64,000 nt of DNA from Odontesthes bonariensis (lineage: Eukaryota; Chordata; Actinopteri; Atheriniformes; Atherinopsidae): the NCBI RefSeq assembly GCF_027942865.1, contig NC_134508.1:35709466-35773465 (forward strand), in the 5' to 3' direction. How positions within the stretch are numbered: position 1 is the first letter of the stretch; every line of letters begins with the position of its first letter. The position numbers were made by a program, and so were the translations under genes. Below are positions 19,501-30,350 of the stretch, in pieces. The notes beneath the pieces were generated by a model that searched no databases, had not been told where the DNA came from, and saw only the letters and a list, made by a program, of their open reading frames with translations.

Positions 19501-20222
19501 TAAAGAACTTGTCATGGCCCCTGCATTCAAAGACTTTTTTAGAGATTTTGGGTCTGACAGACTCAGGGCATGTGCTTAAAGTAACAACGGCTATGGATTT
19601 AGATGATTCACCACAGATGATGAATGATTCCATACAAGGAAAGTATTGCAAATTTTTGAATGTTTCAGGAAAAATGGGAATCCTGAAAGAAACAAAATCT
19701 TTGGAAACAGTCTTTAGGAGGGATGAAGTGTATGCAACTGGATAGTGCCCCAGGGTTTTTTTCTCAAACATGTTTTTGCAAAAGAGCCCATTTTCACACA
19801 CATCGTAGGAAATGAATACGGATAAAAATCCTTCTGAATCTCCAAAGGAAAACATACCTTTTTTCTCACTGTGGCTGTAGTTAATGGTTTGGATTCTTTT
19901 GTCTTCATCCACAATTAAGCGGAATGAAATTCTCAATAATTGTGGGATTTTGTTACATTCATAGAATAGCAGTTCTCTGTCAGATGTTGTGACAGCCAGC
20001 TTCTCGATTTCTTTGATGTACACTACATCATTAACGTGCATTTTCCTTTTGTGATGAAAAGGAGGAGTTTCTTCGTCTCTCTCGTACAAGGGAAACGTGC
20101 ATGACATCTTAAAGTCATCAGGCCAGTACTTCAGCACATCATCTGTACTGATGGAGAGGTACAGACACTTTTGGTTAGACCGGAGTTGTTGTGATGAATC
20201 CTCTGCTCCGTCTTTTGGATTG
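19501..20222 (-). pseudogene. Partial WD40-gene copy, piece 2
   Basis: Collinear without indels with 10693-11414 of the intact gene (722 bp each). The minus-strand translation differs from the parent at only about nine of 225 residues. It covers the first WD40 repeats and lacks start and stop. Insertions on both sides separate it from pieces 1 and 3. Confidence 0.92.
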
Positions 20223-20544
20223 TGTGGCAGGCTTGTGCCACCGTGGGTTCCCCAAAAGATATACAGACCACTTTATTGCGAGTTAAACTTTTTATTTTCA
20301 CTAGTCAACCGGGCTCACGCGGATGCTCAGTCGTTTCTCCAGGCTTCACTCTCCACTCCCCTGTCGTCACACTGACAGGTCATCTCCTGGTTCTCCTCTC
20401 TTCCGCCCGGACCAGCACGCTACTGATAAAGGGGAGAATGATTAGCTGATGGTGTGCAGATGTGCCCACCATCTCCCCTCCCCCTGTCCCCTGAGCCCTT
20501 CCCACCTCTCCTCTGCACCTGATGTACCACGCCCCCCCTCCACA
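20223..20544 (-). repeat. 3' LTR of the gypsy element (322 bp)
   Basis: Same length as, and about 97% identical to, 22895-23216. It begins TGTGGCAGGC and ends CCTCCACA on the plus strand. A purine-rich tract (ggtggaggta on the minus strand) abuts it. Confidence 0.92.
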
Positions 20545-20588
20545 TACCTCCACCGCCAGACTTAGGCCGGGGAGCTGTCCGGCCTAAC

Positions 20589-20860
20589 CTACTCCCCCCC
20601 CCCCTCCTCGTGGGAGTGGGAAAGGAAGTCGGCCACAACCATCTGCGTCCCCGGCCTATGGACCACCCTGAATTTGTATGGCTGTAAGGCCAGGTACCAC
20701 CGGGTGATCCGGGCATTCGTGTCCTTCATGCGGTGGAGCCACTGGAGGGGAGCATGGTCCGAACAGAGGGTGAATGGCCGCCCCAACATGTAGTACCGCA
20801 GAGCATCGACCACCCACCGGATGGCCAGGCCCTCCTTCTCCACGGTGCTGTACCTGCAAC
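20589..20860 (-). pseudogene. RNase H segment of the gypsy element
   Basis: The frame contains LCSDHAPLQWLHRMKD and RWYLALQPYKF, the C-terminal half of a Ty3/gypsy RNase H, and ends ADFLSHS. It is joined out of frame to the preceding integrase segment by a deletion near 20860. Not functional. Confidence 0.85.
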
Positions 20861-21064
20861 GGCGCTCTCGGGATGGCCCGGTTGGTTAACAAACTGGCAT
20901 TCAGTGCAGGACGCACACCAGCGGCGAACGTCCGCTCTAATGCCAGGCCAATAGAATCGGGCCATTACCCGGTTCAGTGTTTTCTCATACCCCATATGCC
21001 CAGCCATCGGGTTATAATGAGCCGCCTGGAAAACCATTTCCCGGCGGCTTTTCGGTACCAGCAA
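20860..21064 (-). pseudogene. Integrase zinc-binding (H2C2) segment of the gypsy element
   Basis: The frame reads MVFQAAHYNPMAGHMGYEKT and then CASCTECQ, giving the H-H-C-C zinc-binding pattern of retroelement integrases. The catalytic core is missing after the C-x2-C. Confidence 0.85.
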
Positions 21065-21094
21065 CTGGGTAATTATCTCCTCTCATTCTGAGTG

Positions 21095-21989
21095 TCACGA
21101 CTCACTCTGTACAACCTGTCCTTCTGTAATGAGAAGTGTGGATACGTTAACGCTGTCAGGGCGCACCATATGACCATCAATTCGTATCACTTGGTCAAAG
21201 GCAAAGCGTAGAGTATCATCACAAGACTGTTCAAGTGGAAAATCTTCCATGGAGTTAAACACGGGAACCTGCGGAGCCTCCTGTGGAGGCGCCGCCAGCT
21301 CCCCCTCCCCGTCTGCAGCTTCGGACAACCTCGTGTCACCACTGAGCACTGCGCCCATATCCCATCTCTCTGTTGGTCGTGAGCGCACCCCCACACACTG
21401 CCCCACTAGCTTATCAAACCCCGGCCAATCAGTACCCAGAATAAGAGGGTGTGCCAGGCGGGAGCTAACCGCAGCCTTTACACTATGCTTTTTCCCCTTA
21501 TAACGAATTTCCACTGAGGCAACAGGGTATCTGTGAATATCCCCATGCACACATCTAATCTCCACCCAGCGCTTCTATCAAAGCCCCGGGCCGAATCAGA
21601 TTCTGGTGAACCATGGACTGCATGCAGCCTGAGTCCACCATCGCCTGATGTGTACCCCCTTGGATCCTTACCCGAACGCTGTACGTCCCTCCCGTACCGG
21701 CGGAGGGTGCTGCAGGGCCGACCACCCGGATCACCTGGCCGACCTCCATGAGTGGGCACTCCCGGCGGAATTGTCCGGGCCGTCCACACCTCCAGCACTC
21801 CTGCACCGTCGCTTGAGGGACCGTCTGTGGGTCGGGGACCGGGTCCGCAGCGCGCTGGCCCTGTGGTAGGAAAAAAGGAGACGGCCGGTTAGAGCGGGGA
21901 AGCGGGGTGGGTCGGGTGGCCGCGCCTCCTGCGGGGTGCCGGCGTGGGACGGGCCGCAGGCGCTGGGCGGACCTCCGCTGCTTGGCCAT
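21095..21989 (-). pseudogene. Gag zinc knuckle and aspartic protease region of the gypsy element
   Basis: The upstream frame (21555-21989) carries a CCHC-type motif start (CWRCGRPGQFRREC; the expected His is not clear) and then MVDSGCMQSMVH. There the usual D-S/T-G active site reads DSG. A second frame (21095-21565) continues with HPLILGTDWPGF, a protease-like C-terminus. The two frames are shifted relative to each other. Confidence 0.75.
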
Positions 21990-22074
21990 AGGAGTGGACT
22001 GCCAGGTGGTCCTGGCGCAACTGTTCTGGCTCGAGAACCATTAATGACGTCATCGAAAGCGCCAGCCCCTTCAC

Positions 22075-22645
22075 AGTTCCTTCAGCTCATAAGCGCAGTT
22101 TGCGCCGAGAATGCGTCACATTTGCAGTTCTCTCCGGACCAGCGAGCGTCACTGTTGAGGAAACAAGCTGAAAAGCATACGAAGAAAGCATACACAATGC
22201 CACCTGTGGTGTCACGTCAGCAGAGGCTGGCACATCTGATGCGGAATGAATTTACTCTGGGTGTAGAACTGTATATGTATCTCAGAGCTAAGCGGCTGCG
22301 GCAAAAACAGAAGAGAAGGTGGAATGTTCGTCCTTTGCAACAAGACGAACTTTGTCAAACGTTGTCCCAGTGTAACTTCATAGACGTGTCGTACAGATGT
22401 TTGTAGAGGCGCATCCTCTCGGTCACCGCGGTCTCTGCAGTGTTCATTTTTTCTTTTTCTTGGTCAGCTGTTTCCAGTTGAGCGCGCGTGAAGTCAGAAA
22501 AAAAGTTGTGTGCGCACCCTTGCGCCGCGCGAGGATTTTCTAGCTTGCGAAGGGGGGCGTGGCGGAATTTTGGGACACGTGACCGTTTGCGCCATTTGCG
22601 ACCAGCTAGTATGAGCGAGGTCGCGCCGAGTAAGAATCAGCCTTA
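22075..22645 (+). mobile_element. Truncated PIF/Harbinger-like insertion inside gypsy gag
   Basis: The right end, read inward from 22645, is ttaaggctgattcttactcg, a Harbinger-like terminus next to a TTA/TAA target. The left end is not recognisable and is probably deleted. The plus frame to 22406 ends with VELYMYLRAKRLRQKQKRRW and NVRPLQQ, resembling the basic RRWxVRP segment near the N-terminus of Harbinger transposases. The gag frame (GDDPQS) is broken at the junction. Confidence 0.55.
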
Positions 22646-22867
22646 AGACTGCGGGTCATCCCCCGCAGTCATCTTGTGGATAGTCATCCCCGCGAGTGAG
22701 GGCCCCTGTGCCCCCGCCTCTGCCTGGGATAGCATCGCCTCCAGCTCCGCCTGGTCGTGCAGAGCCGTCAGGTGCTGCCTGTTCGCAGCGGCCTGGTCGT
22801 GGCTCATCCTGGCCACTTCCCTCAGCATCTCTGCCAGAGCGGTCACCGGCTGTTGTGGCTCTGTCAT
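22646..22867 (-). pseudogene. N-terminal gag fragment of the gypsy element
   Basis: ATG at 22867 opens MTEPQQPVTALAEMLREVAR, a helical gag N-terminus lying directly behind the primer-binding site. It is cut at 22646 by the Harbinger-like insertion. Confidence 0.7.
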
Positions 22868-22881
22868 GCTGTTAGGGGTAC

Positions 22882-22893
22882 GTTGGGCGCCAG
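22882..22893 (-). promoter_or_regulatory. Primer-binding site of the gypsy element
   Basis: Immediately inside the 5' LTR the minus strand reads TGGCGCCCAACG, the TGGCGCC form used by tRNA-primed retroelements. It starts one base after the LTR edge. Confidence 0.7.
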
Positions 22894-22894
22894 T

Positions 22895-23216
22895 TGTGGC
22901 AGGCTTGTGCCACCGTGGGTTCCCCAAGAGATATACAGACCACTTTATTGCGAGTTAACCTTTTTATTTTCACTAGTCAACCCGGCTCACGCGGATGCTC
23001 AGTCGTTTCTCCAGGCGTCACTCTCCACTCCCCTGTCGTCACACTGACAGGTCATCTCCTGGTTCTCCTCTCTTCCGCCCGGACCAGCACGCTACTGATA
23101 AAGGGGAGAATGATTAGCTGATGGTGTGCAGATGTGCCCATCATTTCCCCTCCCCCTGTCCCCTGAGCCCTTCCCACCTCTCCTCTGCACCTGATGCACC
23201 AGACCCCCCCTCCACA
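22895..23216 (-). repeat. 5' LTR of the gypsy element (322 bp)
   Basis: Pairs with 20223-20544. The terminal CA is followed directly by the GATTG duplication. Confidence 0.92.
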
Positions 23217-23221
23217 GATTG

Positions 23222-23376
23222 CTGATATGCTTTAAAGGGAGGCATATTATTTTGACGACTAATTTGTGGGTATCAAAGGTTATCAATTCAAAAGGTTTGG
23301 GAAACAGTTGGTTCTTGTAATCCAGAGCCTCTGCATTACTTGTTTTATGCATAAGAAAATTTAACAGCTCCCCAAT
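23222..23376 (-). pseudogene. Partial WD40-gene copy, piece 3
   Basis: Collinear with 11415-11569 of the intact gene (155 bp each). It ends abruptly inside the second EF-hand loop region. With pieces 1 and 2 it makes one continuous 961-bp duplicate once the two insertions are removed. Confidence 0.9.
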
Positions 23377-23590
23377 TGTTAGCCCAATTCTTTTATTGGA
23401 AGCCCAAGAACAAGTTAAGTCACCTTGAGGCTCTCTCTCTAAAACCTAATAATCAGGTTAGAAATCTCGGGGTAATATTGGATTGGACTCAGGGTTGAAA
23501 TTTAACAGCCACATTAAATCAATAACATCGGCAGCTTTTTACCATCTAAAAAACATTGCCAGAATCAAAGGAATAGTGTCTAAACCAGAC

Positions 23591-24112
23591 TGTAACGCCA
23601 TGTCACGAGTTTTAGGTCTATAGTTGTAGATGTTTTGGTTTATAGTTCATGTCTTTAGTTTTTTTTCTCATGTTTTAGGTTCAGGTCTTGTTTAGTTTTC
23701 ATGTCACGCCACCCTCTCCTTCCCTGCAATCAGCCTCACGTCCCTCACCTGTGTTTTCCCCTTCAGCTGCACTCAATCCCTAATCACCCTCCACAGTATT
23801 TAGTTTCCAGGTTTCTTTTCAGTTCTTGTGAGATCCTTCCCCGTCACCATCCATGCCACGCCACGCCACGCCACGCCACGCCACGCCACGCCACGCCACG
23901 CCACGCCACGCCACGCCACGCCACGCCACGCCACGCCACAGATAAGTTTCCATGCTTTTGTTTTGTTTCGTCATAGATATTTCCACAGTTAAGGTTTTTG
24001 TATTCGGCTCAGCCGCGCTTTCCTTTTGATACTTTGTTTTTGTTAAATAAATCTATTTTTACTTTTGGAAAATCCGCATCCGTGTCCTCCCTTAAAAACC
24101 CACACCCTGACA
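23591..24112 (+). mobile_element. Solo LTR (522 bp), TSD CAGAC, with pentanucleotide expansion
   Basis: Begins TGTAACGCC and ends CACCCTGACA, flanked by a 5-bp duplication CAGAC (23586-23590 and 24113-24117). An AATAAA signal at about 24046 fits an LTR polyadenylation site. There are no internal genes, so the element recombined to a single LTR. Confidence 0.88.
23855..23939. repeat. (CCACG)n microsatellite, about 17 units
   Basis: An uninterrupted run of the pentamer lies inside the solo LTR. The run is preceded by ccatg, the likely seed unit. Confidence 0.95.
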
Positions 24113-24245
24113 CAGACTTAGAGAGACTGATCCATGCGTTTGTCTCCAGCAGGTTAGACAGCTGTAATGGCCTGCTCACTGGGCTCTAAACGGGCTGTAA
24201 GACAGCTGCAGTACATCCAGAACGCTGCTGCTCGAGTCCTGACTA

Positions 24246-24538
24246 CACTGGAAAAAAAATGCCCCCTCCAAAAATAAGTAAAAAACAACAACTAATAACA
24301 GAACGTTTTTGCTTGAAATAAGCAAAAAAAAATCTGCCAATGGAACTAGTGACAATCGGCTTTTTAGGACTTTTGAGTTAAAAGTGATCTTGAAATTAGC
24401 TTAAAAATCTCTTCAAATGTAAAAAAAAAAAAAAGCTTGTTTCATGTGAAATATGAAAAGAAGATGTTTTCAAGACTTTTTCACTTAACAAGATATTCAA
24501 GACAAATATACTTGGTATGATTTAGATTTTTTCCAGTG
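24246..24538. mobile_element. Mariner/Tc1-type MITE (293 bp), TSD TA
   Basis: The ends cactggaaaaaaaatg and agattttttccagtg are inverted and flanked by TA on both sides. Removing it rejoins the LINE frame between AARVLT and NRKYDHI. Confidence 0.85.
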
Positions 24539-24829
24539 TAGTAACAGGAAATACGACCATATTAGTCCAATGCTCAGGTCTCTGCACTGGCTTCCTGTCG
24601 CTCAGAGAATAGACTTTAAAACAGCTCTGCTCGTGTACAAGTCTCTTTATGGTCTAGCGTCAAAGTACATCTCTGACATGTTAGAGCCACATGAACCCAC
24701 TGAGGCTCTGAGAACCTCAGGGAGGGGTCTCCTGCTGGGGCCCAGAGTCAGGACTAAACAAGGTGAGGCTGCGTTTCAGTTTCATGCTCCTAACATCTGG
24801 AACAGTCTTCCAAAATGTCAATAGAATGA

Positions 24830-25340
24830 CCATAGAAACACGTTTACACATGGCTCTGTTTTGACAGATGGTCAGTGAGCACTGATTGGTTACCAAGTCC
24901 CACTGAAAAAAAATAACATCAAAATTAAAGACTGGACAGTCTGTAGTACACACAGAGAAATGGGGTGATCTTTTCTGTACTCAAAAGGTACATTAAACCG
25001 AAAAGTCCCCTGTAAGGTACAGAAATGGTCCTTGACGTAATAACTGTGGACCTTTGTTTCATTTTAAAGGTGCAAATTCATGGCTGATAGCAAAAGGTAC
25101 AGATGTGTACTTCTAGCAAACTTAAGGTACAATCAAATGGTGCAGCAACTCAGTGCTCACAAAATCTCAATTTAAATATGTAGTTGTATTGTTAGTAATT
25201 GGATTATTTTGTAAATAATTATGATTACAATGAATTGAATTCCAATCGGCTTAAATTGGACTTCATTATTTAAGTGCCTTGAGATGACATTTGTTGTATT
25301 TGGCGCTTTATAAATAAAAATTAATTGAAATTGAATTTAA
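24830..25340. repeat. Repeat-derived spacer with LINE-like tail
   Basis: Contains aaggtac-rich repeat sequence. Around 25195-25335 it carries a typical fish LINE 3' tail (gagatgacatttgttgtatt, then ggcgctttataaataaaa). No gene is seen. Confidence 0.5.
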
Positions 25341-26025
25341 CACCGTTGTAATAAGGAAACAGTAACTTGTTACTACTCGATACTGAAAAAAGTAGCACAG
25401 TTAGTAACGCCGTTTATTTATAACGCCGTTATTCCATCACCGTTCAAATGCCAAGAGGCTGTCACCCTCCTGCCGTTATTTCAACAAACCAACAGAGGTC
25501 GGTGTTCTAGAATCCTCGCCATCTGGAGTGGATTCCGACAATGCATTAGAAGTTCAGACGGCGGATATGTCGACCACTTCTGCTTTATCGAGCTTGTCCA
25601 CAGATGAGCTAATTAAAAAAATAAAACTGAAGCTGGAATACAAATTAATGAAGAGGAGGCAAGGAAATTTAAGGGTAAGTAACATTCCCGCTCACACTAC
25701 TGTAGGTAATTAACTTTAACTAGCCTGATTCAGGCAATGTATGTTATTGTGAGCTAACTGCTAACATTAACTGCCATTTCTCGTTATTCCAGAGTGATTT
25801 TAGTCAAGTGACTGTCAATGTTTGGTAGTTTTATCCTTCAAAGTCTTTGCTAAGTAATGTTGCAGGGTTGCTGGCTGCCATTTACTTAAATGTTCTATAT
25901 TAATCCGGCTTTTTTTTATGCAAGGTGAACGATGTAATGTCCGCCAGTTGTTAGCTAGCTAACTACTCGGTTTGGTGTGTGTTCGCTTTGTTTCGGGATT
26001 CTAGACTCCATGCTGTGGTTTTGGT
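25341..26025 (+). other. hAT-end-like sequence with one exon-like frame
   Basis: 25341-25440 carries taacgccgtt-type motifs similar to the ends of the hAT at 15909-17637. A frame from 25528 reads MDSDNALEVQTADMSTTSAL and IKLKLEYKLMKRRQGNLR. It meets a good splice donor (ggtaagt at about 25674), suggesting a decayed first exon. I do not recognise the protein. Confidence 0.4.
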
Positions 26026-26029
26026 TTAA

Positions 26030-26631
26030 AGCTGCAGTCTGCAGGATTTGTTATGTCATACGTAAAGTCCTACTTTTTGGCATTTTAAGAGTTTACATGA
26101 TCTATCAGAACGTTTGAAGTTGAAAACGGTGACCTCCGTAGTCGCAAAATGCAAGAAATGCTTATTTTTGAACCGAAAAATAAAAAGTTATTCAACTTCC
26201 TGTCCCGCCCTATCAAAACACATGAGAACTCGTGCACGTAGACGTGCACGCCAGTTGCGCTTACACGACTCCTCATTCATCAACTCACCTGTCATTTGCG
26301 ATCATGGAAGACACAGTAAGTAGACTAGCCCGTAATGAAGTTCAATAGTCTAGATAAATAAGCATGGGGACGAGCCTACCTTGTATCGCGCGTGCACAAT
26401 CGGTGATTGACAGGCAGCAGAGCCCAGCTCGTAAACCTGATTGGTCACCTTTTACCGGTCCGGTCTGCAATTTTGTAAACAAACCTGCTGGCTTTGGAGG
26501 GACCTAGCGGGACATATAGGAGACCTAGAGAACTCATTTTTTTTTTGTATTGGGGTATTTTAATGTACTACTTTCAGAATCCCCGGACAGTTCCAGGCAT
26601 TATGCTTGAAAAAGAGTTGCAGACTGCAGCT
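26030..26631. mobile_element. TTAA-flanked MITE family 3 (602 bp)
   Basis: The ends agctgcagtctgcagg and gcagactgcagct are inverted. TTAA lies at 26026-26029 and 26632-26635. No coding capacity. Confidence 0.85.
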
Positions 26632-27273
26632 TTAAAGACCCCCTTGATGAAAATCGTATTTCATGTTCATGTGGCATTTTTCCGATGCTACAGGCAGAGG
26701 TGTCAAGTAACAAAGTACAAATACTTCATTCCTGTACTTAAGTACACTTTTTAGGTATCTGTACTTTACTCCATTACTTATTTTTCTGCCTACTTCTGAC
26801 TTCTACTCATTACATTTTCACACAAGTATCTGTACTTTCTATTCCTTACATTTTCAAAACAAACACCCTCGTTACTCTTGGCTTCAATTTCCTTTTTTTA
26901 ACTCTTGGCTTCAGTTTAATGTTTATGTATTTCACGTCATGTGCGCCATCCACACCTAGTGAGAACGAGTGTAATTGGATGAATCATATAACGCAAACAC
27001 TCATCAGTTAGGCTATTTGTCAGAAACGCTGGTTTGAGTGAGTTTAATCAACTCTGAGTACTTCACCTTGAGTTTTGCGTGTGCGCCACAACTTCAAAAA
27101 GCCAGCATCAATGAAGCCCCGATTCGACGAGTCACCATGGCAACGGTGAAGAGGAGGGGCTACGTTTTTCACCAACCTCGAATTGGAAATCGAGGTTGCG
27201 CTCATATGGCGAGTTTCAATACGTTTTTAGAAATAAGTGCAACACCGCTGCAGCAGCAAAAGTGTAAGTTTAA

Positions 27274-27690
27274 AGCAATACTATGTAACATTTCTACCTT
27301 AAAATAACAGTTTGAAAAAAAATTGTGCGGCTAGAATGAGTTTTAATATTACGATTGGCCTGTCTCCTATGCCCTTCGGGGGTCTGAGTTGGAAAAACTG
27401 TGCTATGTAACTTTGCTGGAGCGGCCTGGGAGCTGAGCGGAAGTACTTCGACTTGCTTTCTGGCACACCTACCGCAAAAACAAATAGACCCCTCTCACGC
27501 TCCCAGGTACATTTGATTACTCTTCTTGGTCGGCATAGCTTGCACCTTCTGACTCCTTGCCGGTTCGTCAACAAACGTGAAACGTGAAAGCGAAAGGGTG
27601 ATGTATTTACGACAGTGTAATCGTACATTACCTCCAAGCCTGTAGGGGGAGCTCCATAATGGCCTTTTTGAGAAGTTACATTGTATTGCT
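27274..27690. mobile_element. TTAA-flanked MITE family 4 (417 bp)
   Basis: The ends agcaatactatgtaacatt and agttacattgtattgct are inverted. TTAA lies at 27270-27273 and 27691-27694. Confidence 0.85.
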
Positions 27691-28783
27691 TTAAATGTAG
27701 TCCTTTGCAATCAAAATAATATTACAGGGGAAACTGCTTGAATGGTAACCCATTCATTTATTTAATTTAGGTGCAATCTCGCGGGGGAGAAGTGCACTTG
27801 GCAGCAGTTTAAGATGAAATATAAAAACATTGTTCAAACAGGTGAGACCTCGACATGGAGGTACCTCATTTTGATCATGTTTTACACTGTAAAATAAATA
27901 TTAAGAGGCTATTTGACTGTGCAGTTATTTTATCCCCAACATAATGCTGTTTTCACACACATAAACTATGTCTTCTCATCTATATCATGTTCTGTTAAAT
28001 ACTTATGCCTATTTAAACTAACACAGACTTCTACTGAGCCAACAGAAAGAAGGCAGATGCCCGTAAAACGGGTGGTGCCCAGCACCACCACCCCTAATGG
28101 AAGGCCAGTGGCTGAGGGAATCCACCCCAAGACACGAGTGTCTTTATAAAATATAATAGGCCTATATATGTCTTTTTTAAGCCTATTCATACGAATATTT
28201 ATTTGTCTTTTATGTCTTTTTTTTCTTTTGTCCCAACAAAATTCTGATGGTGCCGCTCAAAAAGATAATTGTCTGTAAATGCAAAAATCAATGCGCGGTC
28301 TGATAACCATCTCCCGACGAATATTTATTTCTCTGCGCAATAATGCTGCACCTTCATCCACGGGATCGTTGTCAAAAGGACATGTTTGTGAAAAAAGGCA
28401 TCTCCTACTGTGCGTAATGGACTTATAGAAGTAGAAGAACTCGCTATGCTAACTGAATGAATGAGGAAATCAAATGTTGTGTGTGGCTGAAAGAGGGCGG
28501 AGACAGAAAGAAACTCAATGTTTCTTGAGGAAAACCTGGTCCCGACCAGGTTAGGTTCAGAGAGTCTGTTACTCTGGTAACCGAGACGTTAAGTTACCTC
28601 TCTTTGTGAAACAGGCTAGAGTTACCCCTCTTTCTCGGGGTTGAGTTACCTCCCTCTGTGAAACGGAAAACTCAGGGTTTCCCTCATTTCAGGGTTAATC
28701 AACTCAGAGTTTTCACTAAACCTGCTTCGTGAAACGGACCTCTGGTGTTCTACAAACTGCAAACGCGAAGTGTGTACGCCACA

Positions 28784-28987
28784 ATGTCGGATTCAGAAAA
28801 AGATGGCGAAATGTCTCAAAGGTCGGACACAGGCGAGAGCGTATCGGGAGATGGAGACGGAGATCAACAAGACCTTCCTCATCCTTGGCCCTATCTCAAA
28901 GAATTTTTCGAAATAGTCAAGTGCAAAAATGACTCGTGGAAAATGCAACGCAAACTCTGCATACCCAAGACCCACGTGTACAACTAA
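28784..28987 (+). pseudogene. hAT transposase first-exon fragment (BED-like)
   Basis: From the ATG at 28784 the frame reads MSDSEKDGEMSQRSD, an acidic stretch, then LKEFFEIVKCKNDSWKMQ and KLCIPKTH. This resembles the start of a BED zinc finger in hAT transposases, with the first Cys of the pair replaced by Arg. It stops soon after; the rest is absent. Confidence 0.6.
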
Positions 28988-29560
28988 TTAGTTTTCAAAT
29001 TAAGCTTGCAATCCATATAGTGGCATCTTTCTTTTTGTGTGGTTTTTTTTAAAAAAAAGTTGTTTTTTTTATTTAAAGGTTACTTTATACTTTAAGTACG
29101 TTTTGGAGCACTTACTTTTTCACTTTTACTTGAGTAAAGAGGTCAAGTTGATACTTCAACTTTTACCAGTGTTTTTAAATTGCATTATCTATACTTCTAC
29201 TTAAGTAACAAATGTGTGTACTTTTGACACCACTGGCTACAGGACATATCAGCAGAAGAGTAAGTTCAATTTTGAGTACTTCTATCTTCACATTGTTATG
29301 AACCAATGGCAGACGCAAGCTGGTAGGGTGGCAATTTTTTTAGGAAGCCCATCTTACTTTGTACTTTATATGAGCCCATAAACAGTTTTTTCAACACCCA
29401 AGTGTGATAAATTCAATATTTGGTCTACATACATGAGCATTCCACTTTTTAGTACATTAAAACAGTGTTTCCCTTGGGATTATTGTAGCAGCAGAAATTT
29501 TTCCCCCCCATTAACAACAACAAAACATGTATATCAACTGATTGCTATACAGTATCAAAT

Positions 29561-30350
29561 TTACAGAAGCTGTATGCGACGATTGCTGTGCTGTGCAGCA
29601 AATCTCTTAAAGGTAGGGTAGGAGATCCTGGATTTTGAGTCCAGCGAAGCTGCATTTTGAAAATACACCGGTGAAAAGTCCCAACCCTTTTCTTCACTTT
29701 CCCCCCGAAGGCACGCCTCTAGAGTACATGAACGAGCACGAAGGTGCACGAACGCTGTTCTGACAGCAAGCATCGATCGTTGCCCTATTTAGTATTTAGT
29801 ATATGCTAACTATACGTTTAATAATGCTAGGTGCTAGCCAAGCTGGCTCTAGTTTAGCTTCCTGCCAAGCTTCTGGACGCGTGATTCGTTCACGGAGCAG
29901 GGTACGCGCACAGGGGGAAGGAGGGGGAGGGAGGAGCAGATTGCAGTTTGATAGACGGCATCAGTATCCAATCATTGTGAACGGTCCGTTCACAACGATT
30001 GGATACTGTTTTTCCTAGATTGTACGTTCCAGAGCCCACTAAAGCTTTTCATATTTGTGTCAAAACTTTTAATTAATTGGTTGCAACGGGGGTGTGAAGA
30101 GTATTTTAAGCAATATGTAAAAAAAATTCCAGAAAAAGATCCCCTACCCCACCTTTAACAAACTCATCCAAATCTAAATTTCTTGCACGTTTAGACTCAA
30201 TACTGAGAATTCCTAAACCTGTGAGTCTGTTCTCTGACATAGTTGAACGCAGATGATTTTTGATGAGTTTAAGAGCTGAAAAACTCCTCTGTATGGTTCC
30301 AAAAAACACAGAAATTCTGCTAGCCTTAGCCACCACTAGCATACTAGCCA
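29561..30350 (-). pseudogene. hAT transposase C-terminal (hATC dimerisation) fragment split by a MITE
   Basis: The minus strand reads RSFSALKLIKNHLRSTMSEN and RLTGLGILSIES, the conserved C-terminal dimerisation segment of hAT transposases. The MITE at 29611-30154 interrupts it. Dropping the MITE and one TTAA continues the frame to a stop at 29561-29563. Upstream catalytic domains are not seen. Confidence 0.8.
29611..30154. mobile_element. TTAA-flanked MITE family 1, copy 2
   Basis: Inverted copy of 15934-16422. The ends are aggtagggtaggagatcc and ggatc-type cccctaccccacct, with TTAA at 29607-29610 and 30155-30158. It differs from copy 1 by an inserted 47-bp palindrome at 29962-30008. Confidence 0.88.

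Larger units (their letters stand above)
20223..23216 (-). mobile_element. Ty3/gypsy LTR retrotransposon, internally deleted, Gmr1-like domain order, TSD GATTG
   Basis: Two 322-bp LTRs begin TGTGGCAGG and end CTCCACA, with a 5-bp target duplication GATTG (20218-20222 and 23217-23221). It reads on the minus strand: 5' LTR, a primer-binding-type site, gag start, a foreign insertion, gag zinc knuckle and protease, integrase zinc-binding segment, RNase H, 3' LTR. Integrase lies before RNase H, which is the Ty1/copia-like order described for Gmr1-type gypsy elements. Reverse transcriptase and the integrase core are deleted. The LTRs differ at about ten positions, so the insertion is not very old. 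It cannot be autonomous. Confidence 0.9.
23413..24829 (+). mobile_element. L2-like LINE copy (3' half), interrupted twice
   Basis: Pieces of the same pol family as 13513-15412: nucleotide similarity from aagtcaccttgaggctctct, then LERLIHAFVSSRLDSCNGLL at 24118, then MLRSLHWLPVAQRIDFKTAL from 24570. A solo LTR (23591-24112) and a mariner-type MITE (24246-24538) are inserted, and removing each restores the expected frame locally. Other frameshifts remain. Confidence 0.85.
26695..29235 (+). mobile_element. hAT element (2,541 bp), TSD GCTACAGG, with BED-finger exon
   Basis: Begins cagaggtgtcaagtaac and ends tacttttgacaccactg, flanked by a perfect 8-bp duplication GCTACAGG (26687-26694 and 29236-29243). 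It contains a TTAA MITE (27274-27690), other repeat sequence, and one transposase exon at 28784-28987. The catalytic part is missing. Confidence 0.9.

Noticed and set aside
27008..28740. A further nested element defined by cagaaacgctggtttgag and cctgcttcgtgaaacgg
   Set aside because: The ends are only weakly complementary and no target duplication could be defined.
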